Positions 1 through 7,865 of a stretch of DNA of 64,000 nucleotides are shown here, one piece after another (positions within the stretch are counted from its first letter, which is position 1; every line of letters begins with the position of its first letter). The DNA is taken from assembly GCF_025165815.1 (NCBI RefSeq), contig NZ_JAFFZE010000009.1, positions 434,001-498,000 on the forward strand, in the 5' to 3' direction. This DNA comes from Actinophytocola gossypii. Its GTDB lineage: Bacteria > Actinomycetota > Actinomycetes > Mycobacteriales > Pseudonocardiaceae. A model generated the notes under the pieces. The model searched no databases and was not told the DNA's origin. It was given only the letters and a program-made list of their open reading frames with translations. A program made the translations under genes and the position numbers.

Positions 1-1
1 C

Positions 2-538
2 GCGAAGTTCCGGTTCCCGTTCCGGAACACGCTGTTCCTGCTGGTGATCGCGACGATGGCGATCCCGTTCTTCGTCAAGATGATCCCGCTGTACGTGATG
101 ATGTCGAACCTGGGCTGGCTGGACACCTACCAGGGGCTGATCACCCCGTTCCTGATGGACGCGTTCGGGATCTTCCTGATGCGCCAGTTCATCCAGCCGG
201 TCCCGGACGAGCTGATCGACGCCGCCCGCATCGACGGGGTCGGCGAGTTCGGCATCTACTGGCGGATCGTGCTGCCGCAGGTCAAACCGGCGCTCGCGGT
301 GCTCGGCGTGTTCACGTTCGTGTTCCAGTGGAACGAGTTCCTCTGGCCGCTGGTCGCCACCTCCACCGAGGAGATGCGCACGATCCCGGTCGGGCTGACG
401 CTGTTCAGCCAGGAGTACTTCACCATCTGGAACCTCACCGCGGCCGGCGCGGTGCTGCTGTTCCTGCCGACGGCGCTGCTGTTCCTGGCCAGCCAACGGT
501 TCTTCGTCCGCGGTATCGCCATCACCGGCATGAAGTAG
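2..538 (+). CDS. Carbohydrate ABC transporter permease (MalG-type), 5' end outside window
   Basis: Inner-membrane permease subunit of a sugar ABC importer. The frame is open from base 2, so the N-terminus lies outside the window. The visible 178 residues contain several hydrophobic membrane segments and the cytoplasmic EAA loop that contacts the ATPase (DELIDAARIDGVGEFGIYW, followed by the conserved I-x-LP). The C-terminus (RGIAITGMK) is typical of the family's MalG/LacG branch. The stop lies 8 bp before the sulfatase start, so the two are probably co-transcribed, which suggests import of a sulfated or otherwise decorated sugar. The substrate cannot be read from this fragment. Confidence 0.93.
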   Translation, partial: AKFRFPFRNTLFLLVIATMAIPFFVKMIPLYVMMSNLGWLDTYQGLITPFLMDAFGIFLMRQFIQPVPDELIDAARIDGVGEFGIYWRIVLPQVKPALAVLGVFTFVFQWNEFLWPLVATSTEEMRTIPVGLTLFSQEYFTIWNLTAAGAVLLFLPTALLFLASQRFFVRGIAITGMK

Positions 539-546
539 GGGGAGCT

Positions 547-1923
547 GTGCGCGACCGTCCGAACGTCATCGTGTTCTTCACCGACCAGCAGCGCTGGGAC
601 ACCACCGGGGTGCACGGCAACCCGCTCGGCCTCACCCCCAACTTCGACCGGATGGCCACCTCCGGCACGCACGTGGCCAACGCGGTGACCCCGCAGCCGG
701 TGTGCGCGCCGGCCCGCGCGGCGATCCAGACCGGCCGCTACCCGACGACGACCGGCGTTTTCCGCAACGGCATCCCGCTGCCGCCGGACGAGCGGACGCT
801 GGCGCACCACTTCGCCGACGCCGGCTACGCCACCGGCTACGTCGGCAAGTGGCACCTCGCCGGTACCGACCCGGTGCCGCCCGCCGAGCGCGGCGGCTAC
901 CGGCACTGGTCGGGGGCGAACCTGCTGGAGTTCACCTCCGACGCCTACCGGACCGTGGTGTTCGACGAGGACGGCGACCCGGTCGCGCTGCCCGGGTACC
1001 GGTCCGACGCGCTCACCGACGAGGCCATCCGGTTCGTCGCCGACCACCACGACGAGCCGTTCTTCCTGTTCGTGTCCTACATCGAGCCGCACCACCAGAA
1101 CGAGGTGGACAACTACCCGGCACCGGAGGGCTACCAGGAGCGGTACGCGGGCCGCTGGCTGCCGACCGACGTGGCGGCGCTGACCGCACCGGGCGACGTG
1201 GCCCGCCAGCACGTCGCCGGCTACTGCGGCCAGGTGAAACGCCTCGACGAGTGCCTCGGCCGGCTGCTGGACGCGCTGCGCAGCCTGGATCTCGCCGACG
1301 ACACGATCGTCGCGTACACCTCCGACCACGGCTGCCACTTCCGCACCCGCAACGACGAGTACAAGCGCTCCTGCCACGACGGCTCGATCCGGGTGCCGCT
1401 GGCCTTCCGCGGCCCCGGCTTCGACGGCGGCGGCCGGGTCGACGCCCCGGTGTCCACCCTGGACCTCGCACCGACCCTGCTCGACGCCGCCGGCCTGCCC
1501 GTGCCCGAGTCGGTGCAGGGCCGGTCGCTGCTGCGCGGCGAGCCGGCGACGGAGTCGTTCATCCAGGTCAGCGAGTCCGAGGTGGGCCGGGGCATCCGCA
1601 CGCCGAGGTGGAAGTACCACGTGGTGGCGCCCGACGCCGACCCGTGGGCCGAGTCGGGTGCGGACCGGTACGTCGAGCACGAGCTGTACGACCTGGACAG
1701 CGACCCGGCCGAGCTGACCAACCTGGCCGGCCTGGTCTCGCACCAGAAGGTCGCCGAGGCACTGCGCGAGCGCCTGGTCCGGCGGATGGTCGAGGCGGGG
1801 GAGCGGGCACCGGTGATCGAACCGGCGCCGCCGCGCTCCGACCAGCAGCGCCAGGTGGACCCGACCGTGCGGACCTGGGACGTGCGCCCTACCCGCTTCG
1901 GTCACCAGCCGAAGACTCGGTAG
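547..1923 (+). CDS. Sulfatase (formylglycine-dependent arylsulfatase family)
   Basis: Predicted sulfuric ester hydrolase of 458 residues. The N-terminal metal-binding Asp is in FFTDQQR (residue 13). The signature C-x-P-x-R (CAPAR, residues 53-57) supplies the Cys that is converted to formylglycine. A second metal motif, TSDHG, lies near residue 258. The C-terminal half has the usual LYDLDSDPAELTNLA stretch. The GTG start at 547 follows an AGGGGGAG ribosome site that overlaps the permease stop. No signal peptide is visible, so it probably acts in the cytoplasm on a sugar brought in by the upstream ABC system. Its 3' end overlaps the convergent TetR gene by 35 bp. The substrate is unknown. Confidence 0.93.
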   Translation: MRDRPNVIVFFTDQQRWDTTGVHGNPLGLTPNFDRMATSGTHVANAVTPQPVCAPARAAIQTGRYPTTTGVFRNGIPLPPDERTLAHHFADAGYATGYVGKWHLAGTDPVPPAERGGYRHWSGANLLEFTSDAYRTVVFDEDGDPVALPGYRSDALTDEAIRFVADHHDEPFFLFVSYIEPHHQNEVDNYPAPEGYQERYAGRWLPTDVAALTAPGDVARQHVAGYCGQVKRLDECLGRLLDALRSLDLADDTIVAYTSDHGCHFRTRNDEYKRSCHDGSIRVPLAFRGPGFDGGGRVDAPVSTLDLAPTLLDAAGLPVPESVQGRSLLRGEPATESFIQVSESEVGRGIRTPRWKYHVVAPDADPWAESGADRYVEHELYDLDSDPAELTNLAGLVSHQKVAEALRERLVRRMVEAGERAPVIEPAPPRSDQQRQVDPTVRTWDVRPTRFGHQPKTR

Positions 1924-2965
1924 TCGCGGTCGCGGCGGCGTGCGCGGCGCCCCGCCCGGCGGCCCTGGCCACGACCGATCCGCCGTGCACGCGGACCGCG
2001 GTCTCGGTGTCGTCGCCCGGGTCGGCCACCCCGGCCGCGGCCGCGAGCAGCCCGTCCTCGTCGAGCACGATCCGCACCCGCGGCAGGGCGTCCGGCGCGA
2101 ACACGCGGCGCAGGCACCGGGTGAGGTCGGCGATCCGCAGCCGAACCAGCCGCCCGGTCTCGGCCGGGTCCCCGGTCACGACGCCCACGGTGACCCGGTC
2201 ACCCGGCCGGGCGGCGCGCACGGCCTCCTCGGCCGCGCTCAGCCGCCGGGCGCCGAGCACCGCCACGACCCCGTCCTCGTCGAGCCGCACCGGGTGACCG
2301 GTGACCTGGTCCACCAGGTCGGCCGGCGGCGCCCAGTCCGCCCGGCACGCCTCGGCCGGTGCCACGAGCGGAAGGTGCGGCGGGTCCCAGCCGTCCGCGA
2401 GGTCGATCCCCGCCAGCTGTTCGCACGCCCTCGTCACGTCGAACGGATCGCCGAACCCCGGCGCGGTGTCGGCCAGGTGTCCCGCGCCGGTGAGCAGCGT
2501 CAGCACCAGCTCCGCCAGCCGCACCCGCCGCGTGCCCGGCGCCTCCAGGGCGAGCCCGAGCAGCATCGCCTCCAGCCGGGCGACCTCGCCCAGCGCGGCC
2601 CTGGCCGGCTCGTCGTCGAGCACACCGGCGAGCGAGCGCAGCTGCAGGTGCCCGGCGGTGGGGCTGTCCCCGGCCAGCGGCAGCCGCTCCAGCCAGACCC
2701 TGGCGAACGCCCCGAGCGGTTCCGGCGAGAAAGCGGGGGCCGGGCCGGTGTCCTCCCGCTCGACCAGGTCCACCAGCACCGCGAGGTACAGCGCCCGCTT
2801 GCTCGGGAAGTTCGAGTACACCGCGCCGCGGGTCAACTCGGCCCGCTCGGCGATCCGGTCGATCTTGACCTCCGCGTACCCGCGCGCCGCGAACTCCGCC
2901 CGCGCCGAGGTCAGCACGGCCGCGCGCGTGCGCTCCTGCTGCTGTGCCCGAGTCAACCGGACCAT
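1889..2965 (-). CDS. TetR-family regulator with long C-terminal extension
   Basis: A 358-residue protein, far longer than the usual ~200 residues for TetR. The N-terminal helix-turn-helix is clear (residues ~7-58, including TRGAVYSNFPSKRALYL). Residues ~75-185 form the expected helical ligand/dimer domain. From ~205 onward there is an alpha/beta-looking region (LVDQVTGHPVRLDEDGVVAV...RVRIVLDEDGLLAAAAGV) that resembles a thioredoxin/peroxiredoxin-like fold without a CxxC pair. That fold call is inference from pattern only. The gene starts 40 bp after the stop of the LLM oxidoreductase on the same strand, so both are probably read from the operator-bearing promoter near 4.1 kb. Confidence 0.88.
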   Translation of the reverse strand: MVRLTRAQQQERTRAAVLTSARAEFAARGYAEVKIDRIAERAELTRGAVYSNFPSKRALYLAVLVDLVEREDTGPAPAFSPEPLGAFARVWLERLPLAGDSPTAGHLQLRSLAGVLDDEPARAALGEVARLEAMLLGLALEAPGTRRVRLAELVLTLLTGAGHLADTAPGFGDPFDVTRACEQLAGIDLADGWDPPHLPLVAPAEACRADWAPPADLVDQVTGHPVRLDEDGVVAVLGARRLSAAEEAVRAARPGDRVTVGVVTGDPAETGRLVRLRIADLTRCLRRVFAPDALPRVRIVLDEDGLLAAAAGVADPGDDTETAVRVHGGSVVARAAGRGAAHAAATATTESSAGDRSG

Positions 2966-3005
2966 CGCGCCTCCTCCCTGGGTCGGGAGAACGGTACGAC
3001 GCCCG

Positions 3006-4058
3006 CTACCGGCCCGTCAGCTCGACCAGCCCGCGGACCGTGGCGATGTCGTGCACGCGGCGCCCGCGGTCCGGGGCGACCGGGGTGAGGTTCAGCGTCG
3101 TGACCCCGCTCGCGGCCAGCACACGCAGGCGCTCGGCCACGTGCTCGCGGGTACCGATCAGGCTCGTCGCCCGGACCAGGTCGGTGGGTACCGCGGCCGC
3201 CGCCTCCTCCTTGCGGCCGGCCAGGTAGTGGTCCTGGACCACGGCGGCCTCCCGCTCGTAGCCGTAGCGCACGGCCAGGTCGTGGTAGAAGTTCCGGCCC
3301 TTCGCGCCCATCCCGCCGACGTACAGCGCCAGCTGCCGGCGCGGCACGTCCAGCAGTTCCTCGACGTCCTCGCCGATGGCCAGGTGCGCGCCGGCCACGA
3401 CGTCGAGGCGCGGCAGCGCGGGGGAGCGGGCGGCGGCACCGCGGGCCAGGGCGTCGCCCCAGACGGCGTCGGCCTGTTCCGGAACGTAGAACAGCGGCTC
3501 CCAGGCGTCGGCCAGTTCGGCGGCCAGCGCCACGTTCTTCTGGCCGATCGCGGCGAGCATGATCGGGATGTGCTCGCGCACGGGGTGGTTGATCAGCCGC
3601 AGCGGCTTGCCGAGGCCCGTTCCCCGGCCGGGCGGCAGCGGGATCTGGTAGTGGCGGCCGTCGAACTCGAGCCGCTCCCGGCGCCAGACCCGGCGGCAGA
3701 TCTCGATGATCTCCCTGGTCCGGCCAAGCGGCGCTTCGTACGGCACGCCGTGGAAGCCCTCGACGACCTGCGGCCCGGACGCGCCGATCCCCAGGGTGAA
3801 CCGGCCGCCGGACACGTGGTCCAGGCCGGCGGCGGTCATCGCGGTCAGGGTGGGGGTCCGGGTGTAGAGCTGGAGGATGCCGCTCGCGATCTCCACGGTG
3901 CTGGTGCGCGCGGCGATGAACCCCAGCTGGCTGACCGCGTCGAAGCTGTACGCCTCCGGCACGAACACGATCTGCAGCCCGGCCGCCTCGTACTCGACGA
4001 GGTCGTCGACCGTCTCCAGGAACCCGCCGCTGTACTCCAGCGGCATCCCGATCCGCAT
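3006..4058 (-). CDS. LLM-class (luciferase-like, probably F420-dependent) oxidoreductase
   Basis: A 350-residue TIM-barrel flavin/F420 oxidoreductase of the luciferase-like family. Recognisable blocks are the N-terminal MRIGMPLEYSGGF, the TLGIGASGPQVVEGFHG segment (family core) and REIIEICRRVWRRE. I chose the ATG at 4058 because a GAAGGGAA ribosome site lies just upstream. Longer in-frame starts would run into the promoter. It is transcribed divergently from the thiolase operon, and the shared ~80-bp region carries two copies of the TGAC-N6-GTCA motif. The family includes F420-dependent dehydrogenases and reductases. The substrate is probably an intermediate of the neighbouring acyl-CoA pathway (inference). 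Confidence 0.88.
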   Translation of the reverse strand: MRIGMPLEYSGGFLETVDDLVEYEAAGLQIVFVPEAYSFDAVSQLGFIAARTSTVEIASGILQLYTRTPTLTAMTAAGLDHVSGGRFTLGIGASGPQVVEGFHGVPYEAPLGRTREIIEICRRVWRRERLEFDGRHYQIPLPPGRGTGLGKPLRLINHPVREHIPIMLAAIGQKNVALAAELADAWEPLFYVPEQADAVWGDALARGAAARSPALPRLDVVAGAHLAIGEDVEELLDVPRRQLALYVGGMGAKGRNFYHDLAVRYGYEREAAVVQDHYLAGRKEEAAAAVPTDLVRATSLIGTREHVAERLRVLAASGVTTLNLTPVAPDRGRRVHDIATVRGLVELTGR

Positions 4059-4072
4059 CCGAGTTCCCTTCG

Positions 4073-4117
4073 TTGACACCGGTGTCCGCTCGCGCGCATA
4101 ATATGACGCTGACGTCA
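4073..4117 (+). promoter_or_regulatory. Divergent promoter with two TGAC-N6-GTCA operator copies
   Basis: On the + strand, TTGACA (4073-4078), an 18-bp spacer and CATAAT (4097-4102) form a good sigma-70-like promoter for the thiolase operon. A perfect TGAC-N6-GTCA palindrome (TGACGCTGACGTCA, 4104-4117) starts 1 bp after the -10. A one-mismatch copy (TGACACCGGTGTCC, 4074-4087) overlaps the -35, exactly 30 bp upstream of the first, on the same face of the helix. The layout suits repression of both divergent units by one TetR-type dimer. The regulator assignment is inference. Confidence 0.7.
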
Positions 4118-4141
4118 AAATCATACCGCAGGGAGCCAACG

Positions 4142-5341
4142 ATGGCCAAGCACGCCGTGATCGTCGACGCGGTCCGCACCCCGGGCGGCAAGCGGGGTGG
4201 CGGGCTCGGCGGCTGGCACGCCGCCGACCTGGCGGCCGAGGTGCTCACCGCCCTGCAACGCCGCAACGACCTCGACCCGGCACTGGTCGACGACGTCATC
4301 ATGGGCTGCGTCTCCCAGGTCGGCGACCAGAGCGTGAACGTCGCCCGCAACGCCGTGCTCGCCGCCGGCTGGCCGGAGACCGTGCCGGCCACCACCGTCG
4401 ACCGCCAGTGCGGGTCCTCGCAGCAGGCCGCGCACTTCGCCGCGCAGGGCGTGCTCGCCGGCGCCTACGACGTCGTGGTCGCCGCCGGCGTCGAGGTGAT
4501 GACCAGGACCCCGATGGGTGCCAGCTCCGCCGGCGGCCGGCCGTTCGGGCCCCGCGCCGAGGCGCGCTACGCCGACCGGGAGACGTTCGGGCAGCGGGGT
4601 CTGGTGCCGCAGGGTCTCGGCGCCGAGCTGATCGCCGAGCGCTGGGGCCTGTCCCGCACCGACCTGGACGCCTACGCGGCCCGCAGCCAGGCTCGCGCGG
4701 CCACGGCCAGGGACGAGGGCCGGTTCGACCGGGAGATCGTGCCGGTCGAGCGCCGCACCTGGGACGCGGAGACCCGGGAGGCGACCGCGCACGGCACCGA
4801 CGTCACCGCCGACGAGGGCATCCGCGAGTCCACAGTGGAGTCCCTGGCGAACCTCAAACCCGCGTTCCTGCCCGACGGCCGGATCACCGCCGCCAACAGC
4901 TCGCAGATCACCGACGGCGCGTCGGCCGTGCTGATCATGAGCGAGGAGAAGGCCACCGCGCTCGGGCTGACGCCGAGGGCGCGCTTCCACGCGTTCGCGC
5001 TGGCCGGCGACGACCCGGTGGCGATGCTGACCGCGCCGATCCCCGCGACCCGCCGAATCCTGGACCGCTCCGGGCTCACCATGGCCGACCTGGACCTGGT
5101 GGAGATCAACGAGGCGTTCGCGCCGGTGGTGCTGGCCTGGCAGCGCGAGCTGGGCGCCGACCCGGATCGGGTCAACGTGAACGGCGGCGCGATCGCGCTC
5201 GGTCACCCGCTCGGCGCGTCCGGCACCAAGCTGATGGCCACCCTGCTGTGCGAACTGGAACGCACCGGCGGCCGGTACGGGCTGCAGACCATGTGCGAGG
5301 GCGGCGGCCTCGCCAACGCGACGATCATCGAGCGCCTGTGA
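4142..5341 (+). CDS. Thiolase (acetyl-CoA C-acyltransferase)
   Basis: A 399-residue thiolase that cleaves a 3-ketoacyl-CoA in the last step of beta-oxidation. The nucleophilic Cys is C90 in TTVDRQCGSSQ. The conserved NVNGGAIALGHPLGASG block (~residue 353) and the C-terminal CEGGG motif (~residue 387) are present, so the catalytic Cys/His/Cys set looks complete. The ATG at 4142 has a GCAGGGAG ribosome site. It is the first gene of a five-gene operon (4.1-10.5 kb) with 4-bp overlaps throughout and is controlled by the operator pair upstream. The full family length argues for an active degradative thiolase, not an SCP2-type protein. Confidence 0.95.
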   Translation: MAKHAVIVDAVRTPGGKRGGGLGGWHAADLAAEVLTALQRRNDLDPALVDDVIMGCVSQVGDQSVNVARNAVLAAGWPETVPATTVDRQCGSSQQAAHFAAQGVLAGAYDVVVAAGVEVMTRTPMGASSAGGRPFGPRAEARYADRETFGQRGLVPQGLGAELIAERWGLSRTDLDAYAARSQARAATARDEGRFDREIVPVERRTWDAETREATAHGTDVTADEGIRESTVESLANLKPAFLPDGRITAANSSQITDGASAVLIMSEEKATALGLTPRARFHAFALAGDDPVAMLTAPIPATRRILDRSGLTMADLDLVEINEAFAPVVLAWQRELGADPDRVNVNGGAIALGHPLGASGTKLMATLLCELERTGGRYGLQTMCEGGGLANATIIERL

Positions 5342-6267
5342 CCCTGGCGGCACGGGTCGCCGAGGTACTCGGCCGCGACACCGTCCACCTGCGACGGTTG
5401 TCGGCCGGCGCGTCCCGGGAGACCTACGAGGTGTGTGCCGGGCCGGACACGTTCGTGCTCCAGCGGGAACGCGCGGGCGCGGGCCTCGGCGCCACCCGGG
5501 TCGACGAGCAGGTGCGGCTGCTGGCGGCGGTCGCCGACCGGGGCGTTCCGGTGCCCGAGATCGTCGCCTGGGACGCCACCGGCGATCGGCTCGGCGCGCC
5601 GTTCGTGCTCTCGGCGCACGTGCCGGGGGAGACGCTGCCCCGCCGGATCCTGCGCGCCCCCGACCTGGCCGGCGCCCGGGAGCGCTTCGCCGGCCAGTGC
5701 GGCGAGATCCTGGCGCGCCTGCACACCACACCGACCGACGAACTGTCCTGGTTGGACGCCGGCGACCAGCTGGAACGCGTGGTGGGCTGGATCGACGACA
5801 CCGCGGAGCCGCATCCCGCGTTCGAACTGGCCATCGCCTGGCTGCGTGCCAACCGCCCCCGGCCGGTCGAGCCGGTACTCGTGCACGGCGACTTCCGCAA
5901 CGGCAACCTGATCGTCGGCCGGGACGGGATCCGTGCGGTCCTGGACTGGGAGATGACCCACCTCGGCGACCCGGTCGAGGACCTGGCCTGGGTGTGCCTC
6001 AAGGCGTGGCGGTTCCGCGGCCCCGGCGAGGTCGGCGGCATGGGCGAGGTGCCCGACCTGCTCGACGCCTACGAGCGGGCGGGCGGCCGCGCGGTCGAGC
6101 CGGAGCGGCTGTTCTGGTGGCGGGTGCTCGGCACGCTCAAGTGGGGTGCGATCTGCCAGCGGCAGGCCGGGATCCACCTGTCCGGTGCCTCCCGGTCGGT
6201 GGAGCTGGCGGCCATCGGCCGACGCGTCTGCGAGACCGAGTACGACCTGTTGGAGCTGCTGCCATGA
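5338..6267 (+). CDS. Phosphotransferase (APH-like kinase) of the acyl-CoA dehydrogenase-associated type
   Basis: A 309-residue aminoglycoside-phosphotransferase-fold protein. The catalytic loop is VHGDFRNGN (H183, D185, N190) and the metal-binding segment is LDWEMTHLGDP (D203). The GTG start overlaps the thiolase stop (GTGA), implying translational coupling. In actinobacteria, members of this branch accompany a DUF6285 protein and an acyl-CoA dehydrogenase, as here. By analogy with ACAD10/11-type systems, the kinase may phosphorylate a hydroxyacyl-CoA before elimination. That role is inference from established ACAD10/11 work, not shown by this sequence. Confidence 0.9.
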   Translation: MTLAARVAEVLGRDTVHLRRLSAGASRETYEVCAGPDTFVLQRERAGAGLGATRVDEQVRLLAAVADRGVPVPEIVAWDATGDRLGAPFVLSAHVPGETLPRRILRAPDLAGARERFAGQCGEILARLHTTPTDELSWLDAGDQLERVVGWIDDTAEPHPAFELAIAWLRANRPRPVEPVLVHGDFRNGNLIVGRDGIRAVLDWEMTHLGDPVEDLAWVCLKAWRFRGPGEVGGMGEVPDLLDAYERAGGRAVEPERLFWWRVLGTLKWGAICQRQAGIHLSGASRSVELAAIGRRVCETEYDLLELLP

Positions 6268-7865
6268 CGCCGAACACCGACGAGCTGCTGGAGGCCGTCG
6301 TCGAGTTCCTGCGCGACGAGCTGTCCGACGCGGTTCCGGAGGAGCACCGGTTCCACCTGCGGGTCGCGGTCAACGTCCTGGAGATCGTCCGCCGCGAACT
6401 GGCCCTCGGTCCCGCCCACGAAGCCGCCCACGCCGAACGCCTGCGCGCGCTCGGCGTCACCGACGACGCCGAGCTGGCCCGCCGCATCCGCGCCGGCGAG
6501 ATCGACCCGGCCGCCGTCCGCGCGGCCGTCCTGGAGTCCGTCGTGGACAAGCTGCGGGTGGCCAACCCCCGTTACCCAAAGGACCGTGAGGCTTCCTGTC
6601 AACCTCCACAACCGCCACCTCAGGGGAACGTGACCCAACCCAGCCACAAGTACGTGACCCAGTCGAACGTGACTTCGCCAACGGGACCAACAGGGATGAA
6701 TTCGGAGAGGCGGAACAGTTTCGAGGTTCCGCCGCACGTGGCCGAGCGGGTGGCCGCGGTGCGCGCGTTCGTCGACGAGCAGGTGATCCCCGCCGAGCCC
6801 GGCCTGCACCACGGCCGTGTGGGGTTGCCCGCCCTCCAGGCCAGGGCGAAGGCGGCCGGTCTGTGGGCACTCGGGCACCCGGCCGAACTCGGCGGCGGCG
6901 GGATGCCGTTCGCCGACTACGTGTACGTCAACGAGGTCCAGGGCCGCAGCGAGTACGGCCAGTACGCCATGGGCACGCACAGCCTGCAGGACAGCCTGAT
7001 GCTGCACCGGCACGCCACCCCGGCCGTCCGCGACCGCTACCTGGCGCGGCTCGTCGCCGCCGAGATCACGCCCAGCTTCGCCATGACCGAGCCCGGACTG
7101 TCCAGTTCGGACCCCACCCAGCTGCGCACCACCGCCCGCCTGGACGGCGACGAATGGGTGGTCTCCGGCCGCAAGTGGTTCGTCACCGGCGCGCGGGACG
7201 CCGCGTTCACCACGGTCATGTGCCGCACCGAGCCTTCGGACACCTCCGCGCACCGGTCGTTCAGCATCATCCTGGTGCCCGCCGGCACCCCCGGCTTCCG
7301 CGTGCTGCGGGAGATCCCCGTGCTCGGCATCGACCACGACCACCACGAGTTGGAGTTCGACGAGGTGCGGGTCCCCGCCGACCACCTCGTCGGCCCGCGC
7401 GGCGGTGGTTTCCGGGTGGCGCAGGAGCGGCTCGGTCCCGGCCGGATCTTCCACGCCATGCGCTGGCTCGGCCAGGCCACCCGCGCCTACGAGCTGATGA
7501 CCGACCGCCTGCGCACGCGTACGGCGTTCGGCACCCCGCTGGCGGACAAGCAGCTGATGCAGCGGCACGTGTTCGAGGCGTACGCCGCGATCGCCGCGAG
7601 CCGGCTGCTCACCCTCGACGCGGCCAGGGTCCTCGACGCCGGCGGCGAGGCCAGGGTGGAGATCGGCATGCTCAAGGTCGTCGGCGCCAGGATGCTCGGC
7701 GACGTCGTCGACCGCGCGCTCCAGGTCTTCGGCGCCGAGGGCCTGTCCGACGACACCCCACTCGGGTTCATGTACCGCACCGCGCGCTTCGCCCGCATCT
7801 ACGACGGCCCCGACGAGGTGCACATCCAGTCGGTCGCCAAGGCCCTGCTGAAGGAGCGTCCGTGA
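6264..7865 (+). CDS. DUF6285 protein fused in frame to acyl-CoA dehydrogenase
   Basis: A single uninterrupted 533-codon frame. Residues 1-~110 are a DUF6285-like helical protein (MTPNTDELLEAVVEFLRDEL). Residues ~145-533 are a complete acyl-CoA dehydrogenase (TEPGLSSSDPTQLRTTARL, RTRTAFGTPLADKQLMQRH, YDGPDEVHIQSVAK). They are joined by a low-complexity linker rich in Gln, Pro and NVT/YVT repeats (about residues 110-144). DUF6285 and the dehydrogenase are normally separate adjacent genes. An alternative dehydrogenase start is ATG 6696, or GTG 6630 with AGGGG 3 bp upstream. A 1-nt indel near the CCCCC run at ~6570 would instead end DUF6285 at TGA 6587-6589. The start overlaps the kinase stop (ATGA). 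Confidence 0.85.
   Translation: MTPNTDELLEAVVEFLRDELSDAVPEEHRFHLRVAVNVLEIVRRELALGPAHEAAHAERLRALGVTDDAELARRIRAGEIDPAAVRAAVLESVVDKLRVANPRYPKDREASCQPPQPPPQGNVTQPSHKYVTQSNVTSPTGPTGMNSERRNSFEVPPHVAERVAAVRAFVDEQVIPAEPGLHHGRVGLPALQARAKAAGLWALGHPAELGGGGMPFADYVYVNEVQGRSEYGQYAMGTHSLQDSLMLHRHATPAVRDRYLARLVAAEITPSFAMTEPGLSSSDPTQLRTTARLDGDEWVVSGRKWFVTGARDAAFTTVMCRTEPSDTSAHRSFSIILVPAGTPGFRVLREIPVLGIDHDHHELEFDEVRVPADHLVGPRGGGFRVAQERLGPGRIFHAMRWLGQATRAYELMTDRLRTRTAFGTPLADKQLMQRHVFEAYAAIAASRLLTLDAARVLDAGGEARVEIGMLKVVGARMLGDVVDRALQVFGAEGLSDDTPLGFMYRTARFARIYDGPDEVHIQSVAKALLKERP

Noticed and set aside
2301-4076. Long + strand frame opposite the TetR and LLM genes
   Set aside because: Ser/Arg/Pro-rich or His/Gln-rich with no motif; mirrors real minus-strand genes.
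4672-5175. Ser/Arg-rich antisense frames inside thiolase and similar genes elsewhere
   Set aside because: Typical shadow translations without start signals or known domains.
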